A stretch of DNA of 64,000 nucleotides. Origin: Serilophus lunatus (taxonomy: Eukaryota; Chordata; Aves; Passeriformes; Eurylaimidae). This document shows positions 38,235 through 50,689 of the stretch, piece by piece (position 1 is the first letter of the stretch; the number at the start of each line of letters is the position of its first letter). A program made the translations under genes and the position numbers. The stretch covers positions 2,461,973 through 2,525,972 of the forward strand of contig VXBA01004859.1 in the NCBI GenBank assembly GCA_013399895.1. The letters run 5' to 3'. Below the pieces are notes generated by a model. It was not told the origin of the DNA. It searched no databases and saw only the letters and a list, made by a program, of their open reading frames with translations.

Positions 38235-39210
38235 TTGTGAAAAATTATAGTGGTGATTTGGTTTTGTTTTTCTGTAAAGCTTCTAATTTTCTTCCTTCTT
38301 TTTCAAACATTTTTGCTCAGCTCTACTACAACACACCATGTTTTCCACTGACATGTGTGCTTATGTTTGAAATATCAATTCATTTATCTTCAGAAATATT
38401 GTCACTAACGATAAAAATCTGTATAAAAAGAACTGTTTTAATTTTGGTGCTTTTCAGAAGGAAAAGGAACTTAAAAATGCATTTCTGTCTGAAAATGTGG
38501 GTTCAGATTTTGGTTCACATCCGAAATAAAAGTAGCAGTGGTATTTAGTTTCACATCACTAATTCTGCATGGTTTATTCCAAGTGAAAAAGTAAAATAAA
38601 TGGCTGAGCATCGTGGCTGGGCCTCACAGGTGACATTTGGGGTGGAGTGGGCAGAGTAGGGCAGGCAGTGCTGGGAGTGTTAGGTGACCAGCATGGAGGG
38701 TTCAAGTCCATCATGTGCCAAGGCAGGAAGCTAAGAGATTAATCTCTTTCTGCCTAGAACATGCCTTCCCTTAAAATTCATCATTTAAAGGATCTATTTA
38801 TTTAATGCCTGTTGCTGTTTTTAACATACATAACTAAATCTCTATTTTTTTTAATTCAGAAATCAGTACATTTTCCTTTCTTGAAGCTGTAACTTAATAA
38901 AAGCCAAACCACTTCTTTCCAAAGAGTTACAGTTCCTCCCAGATGAGTACATCTAGGTCAGGTTTCAGCCTGGCATAAATATTTTATATTTGAGAACTAA
39001 AGGTCTCCAGAAATTGGGGTTCGTATTGGAACGCCTGACGTAGCCTTAACCATACCAGCACATGCGGATGCTTGCTTTAATAAAAAAGCCCTTAATCTCA
39101 TTTGGCTCTACCTCACTGGCAGCTTGAAGTACTTGAATCAAACAGTACAGCTGTGAATTGTGACACTGGCTGGACAGAAGCCCAGAAAACTTTTCCCAGA
39201 GAAAACCCTT

Positions 39211-39258
39211 GAGGGAGGAAAAAAAAGAAAAAAGAAAAAGAAGGAGGAGGGAAAAAAG
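39211..39258 (+). repeat. polypurine tract, 48 bases
   Basis: An uninterrupted run of A and G lies on the plus strand, A-rich in the middle with GGAGG-type ends. Such tracts can form triplex DNA under supercoiling, but no function can be read from sequence alone. Confidence 0.85.
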
Positions 39259-41230
39259 CTTCAACAACCAAAATACAATAGAGCCCAAATACAAAACCTC
39301 ACACTCAAGCCTTGCCCTGCTCAAACCCAAACCTGAAACAAACCAGAAAACCAAAAGATAGATGGAATTCTTCTTAAAAAGATTATTTTGTAAAGTAGAA
39401 GGGCCAACATGGGCAGCTCTGAGCAATGGCCCTAGTCTTTATTTTCTGCACAGCAGCAAATAACCAAGCTCAAGCAAAGGAATAGGAAAGCTGAATTATA
39501 CCACTCTTTCAAAATCCATATAAAAGGAAGCTTTGATTTTTGTAAAGAAGAAAAACATCCCACTGAGGAAATTAAAACTGGGTTGGAAGCACAAGTGCCA
39601 TAAACTAGACCCAACACAAGTGTGCTTGCAGTATTTATAATCTTATTTTTGCTTGAATCCCGATGATGATACCTTCCCCCAAAGCAGATAACTGAGCAAT
39701 AAGGAAAAACAAAACAACAAAACCATAGAAAGCACATCTGAATGGAAGGAAATATTCTGTTTTAGAAGGCAGCAGCCGTACTCTGGAGTCATAAGGTCAA
39801 GAGGTGAATTTCTACTGAAGGAAAACATTAGAGCTAGATATTTCTCATCTGTCACTCCCATTAAATACAATTTTTTAAGGACTCAGGACTGTGCATTGTG
39901 CCTTTCTTCGAGTTAGCAGGATAATAAAGATTCTGTTGCCTTTTGCAGATGTTTAAAGACATGATGTGAAAGACAAATTCTCCAGCTAAAACCCTCAAGA
40001 AATGTCACTTCTGTGCCTTACTGAAGGAGCTCCAACACATTCTCTACATAAACATCTGCCGGAAACATTTTAAAAAAGGAGGCTGTTTAAATAATGGCTT
40101 TCGTAGGCTCAGTTTGGGGTTTTTTTTCCTTCTCTGAAGAAAAGAAAATGAATTTGTGGAAAGTTCCCTCTTCCAAAGCAACTTTCCTTTGCTAACATAC
40201 TTCAGCTAGGATGATCTGAGGAAGCAGCTGTAAAATGAAGAAGAAATGTTGGAAATGCTCCTTCAAAACATTTCGTATCAATCACACCTCAGAGACAGTC
40301 ATAAATCAGCACTTGCTTTGGCTTCAGAAAGTTGTTGCTCTTCATTGTTATGCTAATTTGTTTGTGACAATTATAGCAGGGGTCTCTTTACACAATAATT
40401 GGATTTTTCTATTAAATTTAACATACAAGGGGGAAAAGGCAAAATGATAACCAATATTCTGTCACAAAGTGGTACATTTGTGGCATAAACTGAGAAAAAT
40501 AATGAAAAGAAACTCAGTTTATAGATGTCTTACTGTAATTTGTTCCTTTATCTATGTGACTAACACATATCTACCTACACTTCTTCATCCTTAAATGTCT
40601 GCCAGTGTGCTGGGGTCTGCAGTAATTGTGACTGGGTACTCAAGTAGGCTAAGATTTTGGATGGATTGATCTTGTTTATATTTATTAGAAGAAAATCTAC
40701 ACTTCTGGATGCAGTACTTCTATTTCAAACTGACATAAATCAGACATAGCTGGAAATGCCTCTTGGGAATACCACCTGTTGCCAGATCAAAGGGTGTTTC
40801 TTCTAATAAAGACTATACATCCATTTTATGAATTGGGGATGGTGGTGGGGTGGTGTTTAATGCAGTCGATTAGCAAGCTTCATCAAACTTAGTGTCTCCA
40901 CATAAGAAAACTTCCAAGGGTTTTGGAAATTCTGTGAATATGCCATTGGATGATCAATATTGTCATTCTAACATATCATGATGTAGGCAGAGTTTGCACA
41001 AGAAATTTAATTATATAGAATAAAGTTTTCAGATTAACAATAGATATGTGACAGCGTCTTCAGGACAGAGGTGGAGAATGATGAACTTTCAGAAATTTAT
41101 CTGATAAGTAGTCCTGATCTCCCATCTCCTTACCTAGGAGAAAGAGCAGGGAAAGGGCTGCCAGGTACTGGGAGGAAACAGAGGAAGTAAAAATTAATCT
41201 CTTACAGACAGTATTAGCAAGTAGTGTGGT

Positions 41231-41255
41231 ACCTGAGTATATTTTATACTCAGGT
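41231..41255. repeat. perfect 11-bp inverted repeat (hairpin)
   Basis: ACCTGAGTATA and TATACTCAGGT are exact reverse complements with only TTT between them. Confidence 0.85.
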
Positions 41256-43598
41256 CAAAATCAAGAGAACAAAACGGGTACTGTCTGTGTGGAGATCTGT
41301 CCAATGGCACAGCTCAGGCAAGTGATGAGGAAAGAAAAGAATCTTCCACTTTTGGAGGGCTCCGAAGATCTTTTATATCACTGATGCCCAACCCTCAGCA
41401 TTATCTTCATCTCTGGATTTACAAGCTCTATCCAAACAATTTACTTTCAGAAAGGCCTTGATAGTTTGTCTAGTAAACTACTAACTGCCAATGAAACTAT
41501 TTTGGTAGAAATATCTCTAAGGGAAAATAGTTCCAAGAGGCCATATATTCATTTTTATCCCCTGGTTCTGGCTTGTCCTGATGCTTGTCAGTGGTGGCAT
41601 TATTACTTAACATCCTTATTTGTTGTGCTATGCAGAAAAGGTCCTTAAGTGCTGACCAACATACTCTTTCCTTTCTTCCTAAAAACAAGATAAGTGAAGA
41701 CCTGTTTTCCTTCTTGTTTAACATCTCTGACTGTCTCATAAAGCTTACAGGGGAAAACTGCTTTCTGAGCTTAAATAAGGTAGGTGCAGAAAACCAGCAA
41801 TGTTTCCCAGTTGTTTCTTGTCTGTTGGTGTTTTCCTTCACAAGTCACTAACAATTGTCTTTCTTGATGACTAGTTACTGTCATATATCAGCTTGATTTT
41901 TGTATTCATATGCTTTCACAAAAGAGGTTGAAAGTTCAGCTTTTCCCAGTTTTCCCATGATGTAATAAAACATCTTCCGTGTGATCTTAGCTCCCAGAAT
42001 CCCTCGTGGCTTTGACTTCACTGCTGGACACAACCTTGTAAATTTTGAAGTTCACTGGGTTTTTTTAAAAATACAGCTCTTTCTTGGTGTGTCTCTTAAC
42101 AGATGCATCAAGAAGTCTGTGTGATGTGATATCCTCAGGCTAAAAGTCAGGCTAATTTCCTCTGTATGAAAATTATAAACATCTCATTTAACATTTCATT
42201 TAATGAAATAATTTTCTATTCTAGAATATGTGTATTTATGTTCAGTGATAAGAAAATGAAAATAACTATCCAGGTAGACTTTTAGAATATATTCTAGGAT
42301 TTAGATGGAAAGATGTCTGATTAATTCTGTGTAAGGGTAACTTAAATAATAAAGGTTAAGGAAATTGATTCTTTCATCCTTTCTTATAAAGGAGCAAAGA
42401 AGGTCTTGGCTTCTTGCTAATTTTACTCAAATGGTAATTGCTGATATTTACTCTACACTTTGTCTTAAAAAAACCTTCTAAACTGTACAAATCTCCCTGC
42501 ACCACTTTATCACAGCTGATAGACACCAGCTGTACTGTAAAATGAGAAGTTTCTGAACAGACAATGATTATCTGTCAGTGGATAATATCCTGTTCTGAAT
42601 CACTAATGCCCCTCTGCAGGTTCAACGACGGGATATCAGGACAAGCTTAAGCATGAGCTTAAATATTTGCATGCAATGAAAGCTGTGTCAGAAAGATGTC
42701 TGTATCAAAATGTTTGTGATAATGATTTATTTCGATAAGTTTTCTGTAGAGTTTAGGACCCAATCATTTTGTGGAAGATTTTACCATTCTGTGTAAGATC
42801 TCAGTAAGTATTTCTGTGTGCAAGCCAGGCAGGGAATATACCTTTTTATTAGCGGAGTGGGTGTGATCTATACAGGTGTAGTTTGATCTTTCCCACACTG
42901 ACCTTCACATAACTTCATACCTGACCTGAATGAAGCTCTGTCTCAGGGATAAGAAACAACGTGCTCATGGAGAAGAAAATGATTATCCTGCTGAGTTATG
43001 TGATGCAGCTTTATAAAATGGAGTGTATTTTGGGTATGTGACTAAAAAGCCTCATGTTTTGAAAATTATGCAGCATATGCAAAGGCCCATTTCATTTACA
43101 GAACCCATGGGGAAGCTACAAAGCTTTCTATACAAACACAGGTTACAGCCTATTCACAAAGGTGCTGCACTGGTTCTTTTGTTTCATTTGTGCCATACTC
43201 TAATTGTTAATTTGTGGCTTCAATGCAAATCACAGTCAGCAGAATTAGAATAGCTTTAGATTTGCACTTGATGCTGTGGGGAGAAAACAAATCCCAAGCA
43301 TCATATTTGGTTTTCATGTTTTTTATTTTCAGAGATCTTTTTGAGTTAGAAAACAAATATCTCCAAATAGTTAGAGTTTGTAGGTTTATTTTACTATAAA
43401 CAAGTTTGTTTCTTATTCACTTTTCTAGTAGCTGAGAATGTTTTAAAAAAGAGGAAAGTTGGGACCTTCAGCCTGCATCATTCCTCCGGATAAAGGATGC
43501 TGCCCCTGCGTAACAGCGGTTTCAAATGTCTCCTGCATATGACATCTGGTAAATACAAAAAATTCAAATGAAAGGATTGCCACTAATGCAAACAAGAG

Positions 43599-43618
43599 CT
43601 TTACCATCCATGGTAAAG
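43599..43618. repeat. short gapped palindrome
   Basis: CTTTACCAT and ATGGTAAAG are perfect reverse complements separated by CC. It may be chance or a dimeric protein site. Confidence 0.7.
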
Positions 43619-44124
43619 GGCCAGACTTGTAGCAGGGACTGTCAAGGACTGAACATCTTTTGGCCTTTAGGCTCTTTCTGCATTTTTTTCAATATGAAGT
43701 TTCCCTGGCATACACAGATACCACAGACATAGCTGCATCGTTTTTTTAATTGCCAGATGTTTCAAAAACTCTTTGAAGGAGTAAGCAGAGAAGGAAGATA
43801 ATTGACAGTTTTAAAAAAAAGGAGGAAAAGCAAAGCCCTCAAACTTTCTGATGTATTGATATTCTTCAAGGCAAAGAGGGTGTGATGAAGAAGAGAGACA
43901 GAAGAAAAGCCATTACTATGCTTAGTCCCAGAAATTCTTCAATTATTGCTAGAATAGCCAGCTAAAAAGCATTTGAAATTGGTGATGTATGTTGTTTACA
44001 CTCTTTGGGAGGGAAGAAAAAAATCAGAACAAAACACCCAAACACCTCCAAAGAAGGGAAAGATAAGAAATTATTTGTGCTGCATTGATCAATTTACCCA
44101 AGTTGTCTTTCGATGGATCGTATT

Positions 44125-44308
44125 AATGGAACTTCATTTTCTTTTATTCAGCTGCTGGCCAATTTCTTCTTGACTCTTAAAAAGATCAATGAACACATCT
44201 CACTATCTTTGTACAAAACGAGCCTCTATTTTTTCCTCAAAGTTTAAGGGACTTTATTATTTTCATTTGTAATGGATTTTTCTGTCTCCTTTTTTCTTTC
44301 AGCCCCTG
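44125..44308 (+). repeat. unidentified diverged repeat, copy A
   Basis: This stretch aligns in the same orientation with 47511-47697, about 3.4 kb downstream. Shared landmarks in order are a TTTTCTTT-rich start, AAAAGATCAATGAACA (44180-44195), a TATTTTTTCCTCAAAGTTTA part, a TTATTATT part and a pyrimidine tract ending CAGCCCCTG. By eye the core is about 70% identical. I do not recognise the family. It could be an old SINE or DNA-transposon remnant, or an old local duplication. Confidence 0.6.
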
Positions 44309-45598
44309 TTGTGATTTCTCTGATGTCTATCTATTCTTTCTTTTTCATGGATTTTGTCTAAACTACTCATGTTTGCCATTCTGTAGGGTACATGCAGGTA
44401 GGAAGTTATGTCTTTAGGTCCAGTAATGTACAAACACTTAAGATTACACACAGCTCCTTTTATAAAGCTGGTGTGAACCAGAGGAACCATCACTAAAATG
44501 AGACTAAAATGAGAGTGTGTTGTTGGAGGAAATTCAACCTGAAGTGTCAGTGAACTGAACCGTACTTCTAAACAGTCTCAGTAAAATCAATCAAATATTA
44601 CTCCACAGGAGAAAGGTTAACAAGTAATGTCCAGACAGGGTTAAATTTAACCAGCAAGTGCTCTTGTTTTTTTTTCCCCATTGTTCTTGTTGTTTATTCC
44701 TTTTGTTTGGTATTTTTGTGTGTGGTTTTTTTCTGCTTTTTTTTTCTCCTCCCAGTTCTGACTGACTGTAACTAATTTAAACCTACATTTTCATTCTTGA
44801 ACATCAATGACTGGTCTTTAAAGGCAGCTTTTCTGTGATCTCTATTCACACGCAACACACACCACTTAAAGAGCAATGTAGTGCCTTTCTACGACACTTA
44901 CATTCCTTATACAGATCTGAAACTGCAGAGAAATTCACTAATATGCCTAATCATAATTTTGCCACAAATCCAGCCTTTTTCATGAAATGTTGACAAATGT
45001 AAAAAAGAAAAACATAGTCTAAATATGGAAGCCAATCACAATAACCTTGCAACTGTATCAGTAAGAAAAAAATTAGTTTTTTACAGAGCTTCCAACACTG
45101 GAAACTATGGGTTTAGTTAGTATTTGTAAAAGCAGCCTCTCTTCCCCACCAATGCTTAAATAGTTCCTGGGAAATGAAGCTGTTAACATGAAATTGTTAC
45201 AAATTACTCTGACTTATTTCAGAAAAGCTGAAATATTCCATCCTGATTTTTATTTAAAAATAAAAAAGTGAGTTTGAAATGACCATTTGATATGCATTGT
45301 TATGCTAAAGTCTTTGTAAAATCATGTCTAAATTTACTAATGACATTCTGTTGAAATTGATCTGCTCTCATGAGACATTGTGATTTAAGCAAAATGGCAT
45401 TCACTGAGTCAAAAAGCTTTCAATGAACAGTATTTAGCCTATAAGACCACTGAAAGTGGGAATTACAGTAATTCCCATTATAAAAATCAACATTTAAGGG
45501 CCTTGCTGAAGATGCCAGTGACTGTTTCTACTACAGCAGAGATAAGTCATGTCAAGAGGGCTCAGAGTTTTCGGCCTTCTAGGTTCATATCTGAAGAC

Positions 45599-45671
45599 TG
45601 GGGCTGGAACAAGATGATTTGTAAGGTCCCTCCCAACCCAAACAATTCTATGACTCTATGATTTTATGATT
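45599..45671 (+). mobile_element. CR1 LINE 3' tail fragment
   Basis: GGCTGGAACAAGATGATTTG then AAGGTCCCTCCCAACCCAAA is the CR1 3' untranslated end. It is followed by three ATTCTATG-like terminal units (TTCTATGACTCTATGATTTT). It is better preserved at its terminus than the other copies in the window. Confidence 0.93.
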
Positions 45672-46853
45672 ACAGCTCATATCCACACAACACTGAGATG
45701 ATTTAGCAATGTGCACAGATTCAGTACAGAAAAGGAGTAAAATAACAGGTTTGCCTTCTATAAAGCAATACAAAAACATGGTTTAAAAAACAAAGACAAA
45801 ACTCTCATTCCAAAATCCCAGAATGTCTGAAGTATTTCAGAAGTGGCAAAAAGAAAAGCAAAACCCTTTGGCAGTATTGCCACTCTCCATTTTCCCCATG
45901 CACAATCCCACTCCCATATGCAGTCCTGCCTCCCTTTGGCTGCTGTGCTGCTGTTAATAAGCATGTGCTGTACATTTGGCAGGCTTTCCACCTTCTACTT
46001 GCCATTTATTCCTTTTAAAACCTCTGCTGTTATAGGTCTAGTGTAGCAAACTGCTGCTTTATGGGAATTTGCAGCCCACTTGACATATGGTGCAGGATCA
46101 CTGGCCAAAGTGGCAGAAGAGCACACAGGATTTTACAACCCAAGTTCATTATCTGTCGTGTTCCAGGACTTACTTTGGTCCGTGCCCAATAGGAGTCTAA
46201 ACCCCTAATCATATGATAACAAGATTGGCTCCTCCACACATTTTTTGGACATCTCAATGGCTTCCACTCCTCTTGGAAGCAATAATGCACTGTGCTGGCA
46301 TTCCTTCCTATGAAAAGCTAAGGCTGAGGGGTGTCAGCCTTTGCTTTTTCTCTCTTCTTGTCCTATGACTATGAAACCATATTGCTGCATGTTTTCCCAT
46401 GTAAAACTTTCTGTGTTTTTCTGAGTTGTGTGACTGATGGATCAGGTCAGGGAAATCTGCCTTCCAAATGGGTTTATTGAGGCTTACAACGGGGTGACTG
46501 GCAATGTGGATTTATCTTAGCAGTGACACCACTGCTCTTCAAACAACGATTAGAGCAGTTTTTGTCCTCATCATAGCAGAAATGAATTCATGTCTATCCT
46601 GTATCAGAGACACATACAATAGTCACACAAAAAAATTTCTGAACTTGGGAAATGTTAACATTGTATCCAGTACAAAACATAAAGACATGCCCTGTTCTGC
46701 ACTCCACTAGTGAACCAGGTATAATCAGACACCTGGAATTTACCAAGGGTGCATCGAATGTGTAAAATTTATTCAGATGTGATTTTTAGGTTAAATGTTT
46801 CAGCTTGGGTCTATTTTCACTGGAAGGACAGCAAGCTGAACCTTACAACTACC

Positions 46854-46874
46854 TTTTTTTTTTTTTTTTTTTTT
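46854..46874. repeat. poly(T) run, 21 bases
   Basis: A simple T homopolymer. No minus-strand retroposon body is recognised next to it. Confidence 0.9.
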
Positions 46875-47510
46875 CCTTTCTGCTCAAATAAGAATGAATA
46901 TAGTTATTATTGAAACTGTATAACTACACACTGCATAAAAATCTCTTCACTAGGTTCTCTCTGGCTTTCTTGCCCTGGGTATTGTTTACATTTCCATTTA
47001 GACACTGTGCTGTGGACGTTCTACATCTTACACTGATTTTCAGGAGAACCACATGTTGCTTGTGAATTAAGGCATTCCAGTGAAGACATTCATAGTACAA
47101 ACCATTAGTTGCTCAATTTGGTTCAAACCACAAATATCTATGTCAAAACTTCTGTGTTCCAAAAAAGCAGCATGTCCACTTCCATGACCCTAGTGAAATG
47201 CTGGCTTTCTGCAAAGTTTTCAAGGTTCCATTTCAGCTAAGACTTTCCACCTGCAGATTGAGCCCAAGAAACTGTATGAGCTGAGTAGTCTGATACAAAA
47301 GATAAGCAGTGTTTTGAATTAAAAAAAAATGAACAAAAAAGAGGTGTCTCAATAAAAATATTTGATGGTTAAGCAAATAGCTATGTCAGGTAATACAGCT
47401 GGGCCTTTTCCTTGGATCACATATATGTTTCATCTCAGGTTTAATCAATATCCACAGATTCTGGATTGTTGCTTCCATGTACCCCAACTCCTTTTACAGC
47501 TTTTATTCTA

Positions 47511-47697
47511 TTGCTTTCGTTTTCTTTCATTCTGATTTCTTCTTATTGTTGTTGCTTCTTTGAAAAGATCAATGAACAGGTCTTACAATCTTGGTGGAAA
47601 AAACCCAGTATTTTCCTTTAAAATTTAAAAGAATTCATTATTATTATTTCTCGTAAGAGTGATGTTTGTATCTTCCTTCTTGCCTGTAGCCCCCCTG
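47511..47697 (+). repeat. unidentified diverged repeat, copy B
   Basis: This is the partner of 44125-44308. It carries AAAAGATCAATGAACAGG (47563-47580), a GTATTTTCCTTTAAAATTTA part, a CATTATTATTATTTC part and a pyrimidine-rich end reading GTAGCCCCCCTG. The level of divergence suggests the copies separated long ago. No terminal inverted repeats or target-site duplications are obvious. Confidence 0.6.
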
Positions 47698-50689
47698 CAG
47701 CTAAATTTTATGATGGTGCTTTGTGTTTAAAAGAGAATTAGCAGCAAAGAATGCACAATTTGACTTAAAACATATTGATATTGTAAAATGAAGAGCCATT
47801 TAATGAATTTTTTGTCCCCAGTGAAGAGCCAGTGTAAGGAACAGTAGGGGCTGCAAACAAGACTGAAAATGGCACTTTAATAGCAAAATGCATTTGTTTG
47901 AACAGTGCTTCCCTTTTCTAATGATTTTACAACGTTGTCTCCTTTGTTCTCTTCATTAGTTGTCTGTGACCACAAACGCATTTCAGTAAGAAAGGTAAAA
48001 AATAAAACGACCTATCCAAATGCTTTTGACAACAGTAAAAAGACCTATTAGGACATGAAAGCACTCCAGTTGTTTGGTGTTCTGTTTTGGACACACACAA
48101 AAACTCGCAAAAGCAAAATCCCAAATGACCAAAACTCCCCAACAAGCTCTTTGCCTTGCAAAATTTTGCTTCCTGCCCATGAGAAGAAAATATGGCCTGG
48201 AGAAGGGGAGGTTGTTGCCAGAGAAGATACCATTAATATTTCTGAATGCAAGGGCATTGTTACAACTGTTATTATTATAACAGCACTTACAAGCAATGTT
48301 GAACGTTAGGGATTGAAATACTGGTAGCTGTGTTTGAGGCTTTATTTATTAATGCCTGTAAAATGCTTTGAGTTCTTCAATTACAGGATTTTTACAGAGA
48401 AAACTTTTATATTGTTTTCAGCCACACTGGCCTCAATCCTCTGCTGAAAGCTGATAACTACAAGGGCCATATTGTCCTGTAATGTAAGTTAATGAAAAAT
48501 AACCACAGACCTCTCTAACTTAGATTGTTGTGGCTACTTGCATCCAGTGGCTGGAGTTCATTAGGGTACTTTGTGTCCAGGTCAGTGAAAGCATAGCTTT
48601 TCTAACTCTATTGCAGAGCATCTCTTTTCTTATCATATTGTTCCAAAATCATGATGCTTCCTGGCAAAATATGAGTTTTTAAATTCCACTCCACTGGCTC
48701 AATTCCCTCAAGCGTCTCAGTTAAGACAACTCTAGAGCCTCCTTAACTCCATGCCCTTGGGATGCTCATATGATTTGTTGCTCTGTCCCTGTGCCACCTG
48801 TGCTGTGAAGATGCTCCCAGGTTGTATCAATACACCTCATATCACACCATTCTTTCCAATCCATATCCTTTCGTCCTGGGAATGTGGTTTTGAGGATGGG
48901 CAGGAGATGACAACCTGTTTTGGTAGCAGCAGCTGTAAAAATCACTACTCCTGTACCAGTTGTTAAAAATAATAGTACATTTTAGCAAGTTATTTTTACA
49001 AATCTGAATCTGGACCTTTTCAAAATCTCTCCTTAATTTGGTGAGTGTCTGTTCTTTCCTCCTGCTCCCATTTCATCAAGCTGGAGGAGACCTGGAGGTG
49101 TCCACACCATTAGCTGAAAGCTGTCCTGTCTTCACCACCTCAACCATTTTCTGTCCTCTGATCCAGTCAATATTTCTTCAGTAGCACAAACTTTCCTGGA
49201 ATTTTCTCATTACTGTACATGGCAAGGCCAAAAGTCATCAATATGTGAGATATTCTGTAGAGACCTTTTGGCAAACCCAAACATGGTACATATTTAATAC
49301 CAAACCATTTCAAAAGAAGTTGAGTATTTTAAAAAGAATTATTTATACTGTTTCCTTTATTCTCCTCCCTACTTGCAAAGCCAAACTACCTTAACTTGCC
49401 AAAATTTCATATAATATTAATCTTAATACACCAGAAAAGATCAGTAGTCACCATGTTAATAAGGTGACAATGTAATGAAATAGCAACAGAACATTTCAGT
49501 TTTCCAGCTTTTAACATGTCTCCTTGATATATTAATTGTTATTCTCTAAGTTTTGAAGTTTTTGACTAAATTTTTAAAGAGAAAATCTTGAATTCTAATA
49601 AAGCACACACACAAAATAAAAACTTTCTTCAACTATTAAGGACATGTTTAGCACCTGACTCACAGTAGGACATTTTGCAACTGATTGATAAATGACAAAG
49701 TGCTGTTTAGGTACAATGTGATTAACAGTAAATAATATATGATAGTTGTCATAGGCAATGAATGAACAGAAATCATATTTACTCACCATCTACAATACTT
49801 CATATCTACTTAAAACAGACTAATACCTCTCCTGTAATAAATAACCATAACAAGGCCACAAATCATCATTAAATGAAAGTACTGTTTTAGAAAGCCAATC
49901 TCAGCACTACATGTTAGAACAAAGATCTTCAGCTTTTCTTAATAATAACTTGGTATTTGATTTCTTTAGTCCCATTTACTGATTTTTCCTTAGCAAGCAT
50001 AACCACATAGGATTTACCTACTAATAAAAACACCAGTTGTGTAAATGGGTTTCTTGCCTGAAACTAGCTCTGAGCACCCAACGTTATCACCTTGTACACG
50101 GGCAATATGTTTGTAACATACTGAAGGCTGGTCTTTGATTACAACCCCCTACTCCTGACCTGCATTGTGGGTTATTCATTCACTGAGCTGCTGCTGCTTA
50201 AGACCACCTGTCTTAAACCTTCGTATCTGCTCAGTTGTTCTGGCTAATTACTGGTTAAAATGAATGAATTAAATAACACAAAGTCTTATAAACCTGCAGC
50301 AGGGTTGGTAGGATGCCAGTTTCCAGTTGTGTGCCTTTGCCTAAGCAGACACTGTACATGTGACACAGGGTTGGGATAGGGCCATATGTGTTTGATGATA
50401 AACCTCTCCAACATCAAAATGCTGCAGTGGCTCAGCTGAAGGAGGGAACAGGAATGCAATACCTTACCCTGTGGTCCATCATGACTGCAAAGGTTTATGA
50501 TTGGACAAGGAATTTTGGGGTTTTCACAGTCTTCTGATTAAAACAATCTGCAGATAAAACTAAAATGCAGGGCTATCCAGTGCTCCAGGGCTCTCTCTGA
50601 TCCAAGAGCTTTTGTTTATGACAGAGTCCAATTGATTTACACTTTTTTTGCTTTCAACAAGCCTCTCATGAAGAACACAGTGACATGCT
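47698..50689. other. unique non-coding stretch
   Basis: No gene is supported. Several short frames near 47.9-48.3 kb overlap on both strands. A weak exon-like piece at 48.4 kb is listed separately. Confidence 0.6.
48422..48483 (+). other. exon-like segment (weak)
   Basis: It is preceded by TTTTATATTGTTTTCAG, a plausible acceptor, and followed by GTAAGTTA, a strong donor after AAT. All three frames close within or at the end of the 62 bases, so it is not an internal coding exon. At most it is part of a non-coding transcript. Confidence 0.15.

Larger units (their letters stand above)
38064..44124. other. unique non-coding stretch
   Basis: No gene is supported. A GT microsatellite, a 48-base polypurine tract, two short perfect inverted repeats and scattered short frames are all that is visible. 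Confidence 0.6.
44309..47510. other. non-coding stretch between repeat copies A and B
   Basis: Apart from the CR1 tail at 45.6 kb and a 21-base T run at 46.86 kb, no gene or repeat is recognised. Short frames near 45.8-46.3 kb overlap on both strands. Confidence 0.6.

Noticed and set aside
38695..38712. GGGTTCAAGTCC, resembling a tRNA B box
   Set aside because: No A box at the proper distance upstream and no cloverleaf pairing visible.
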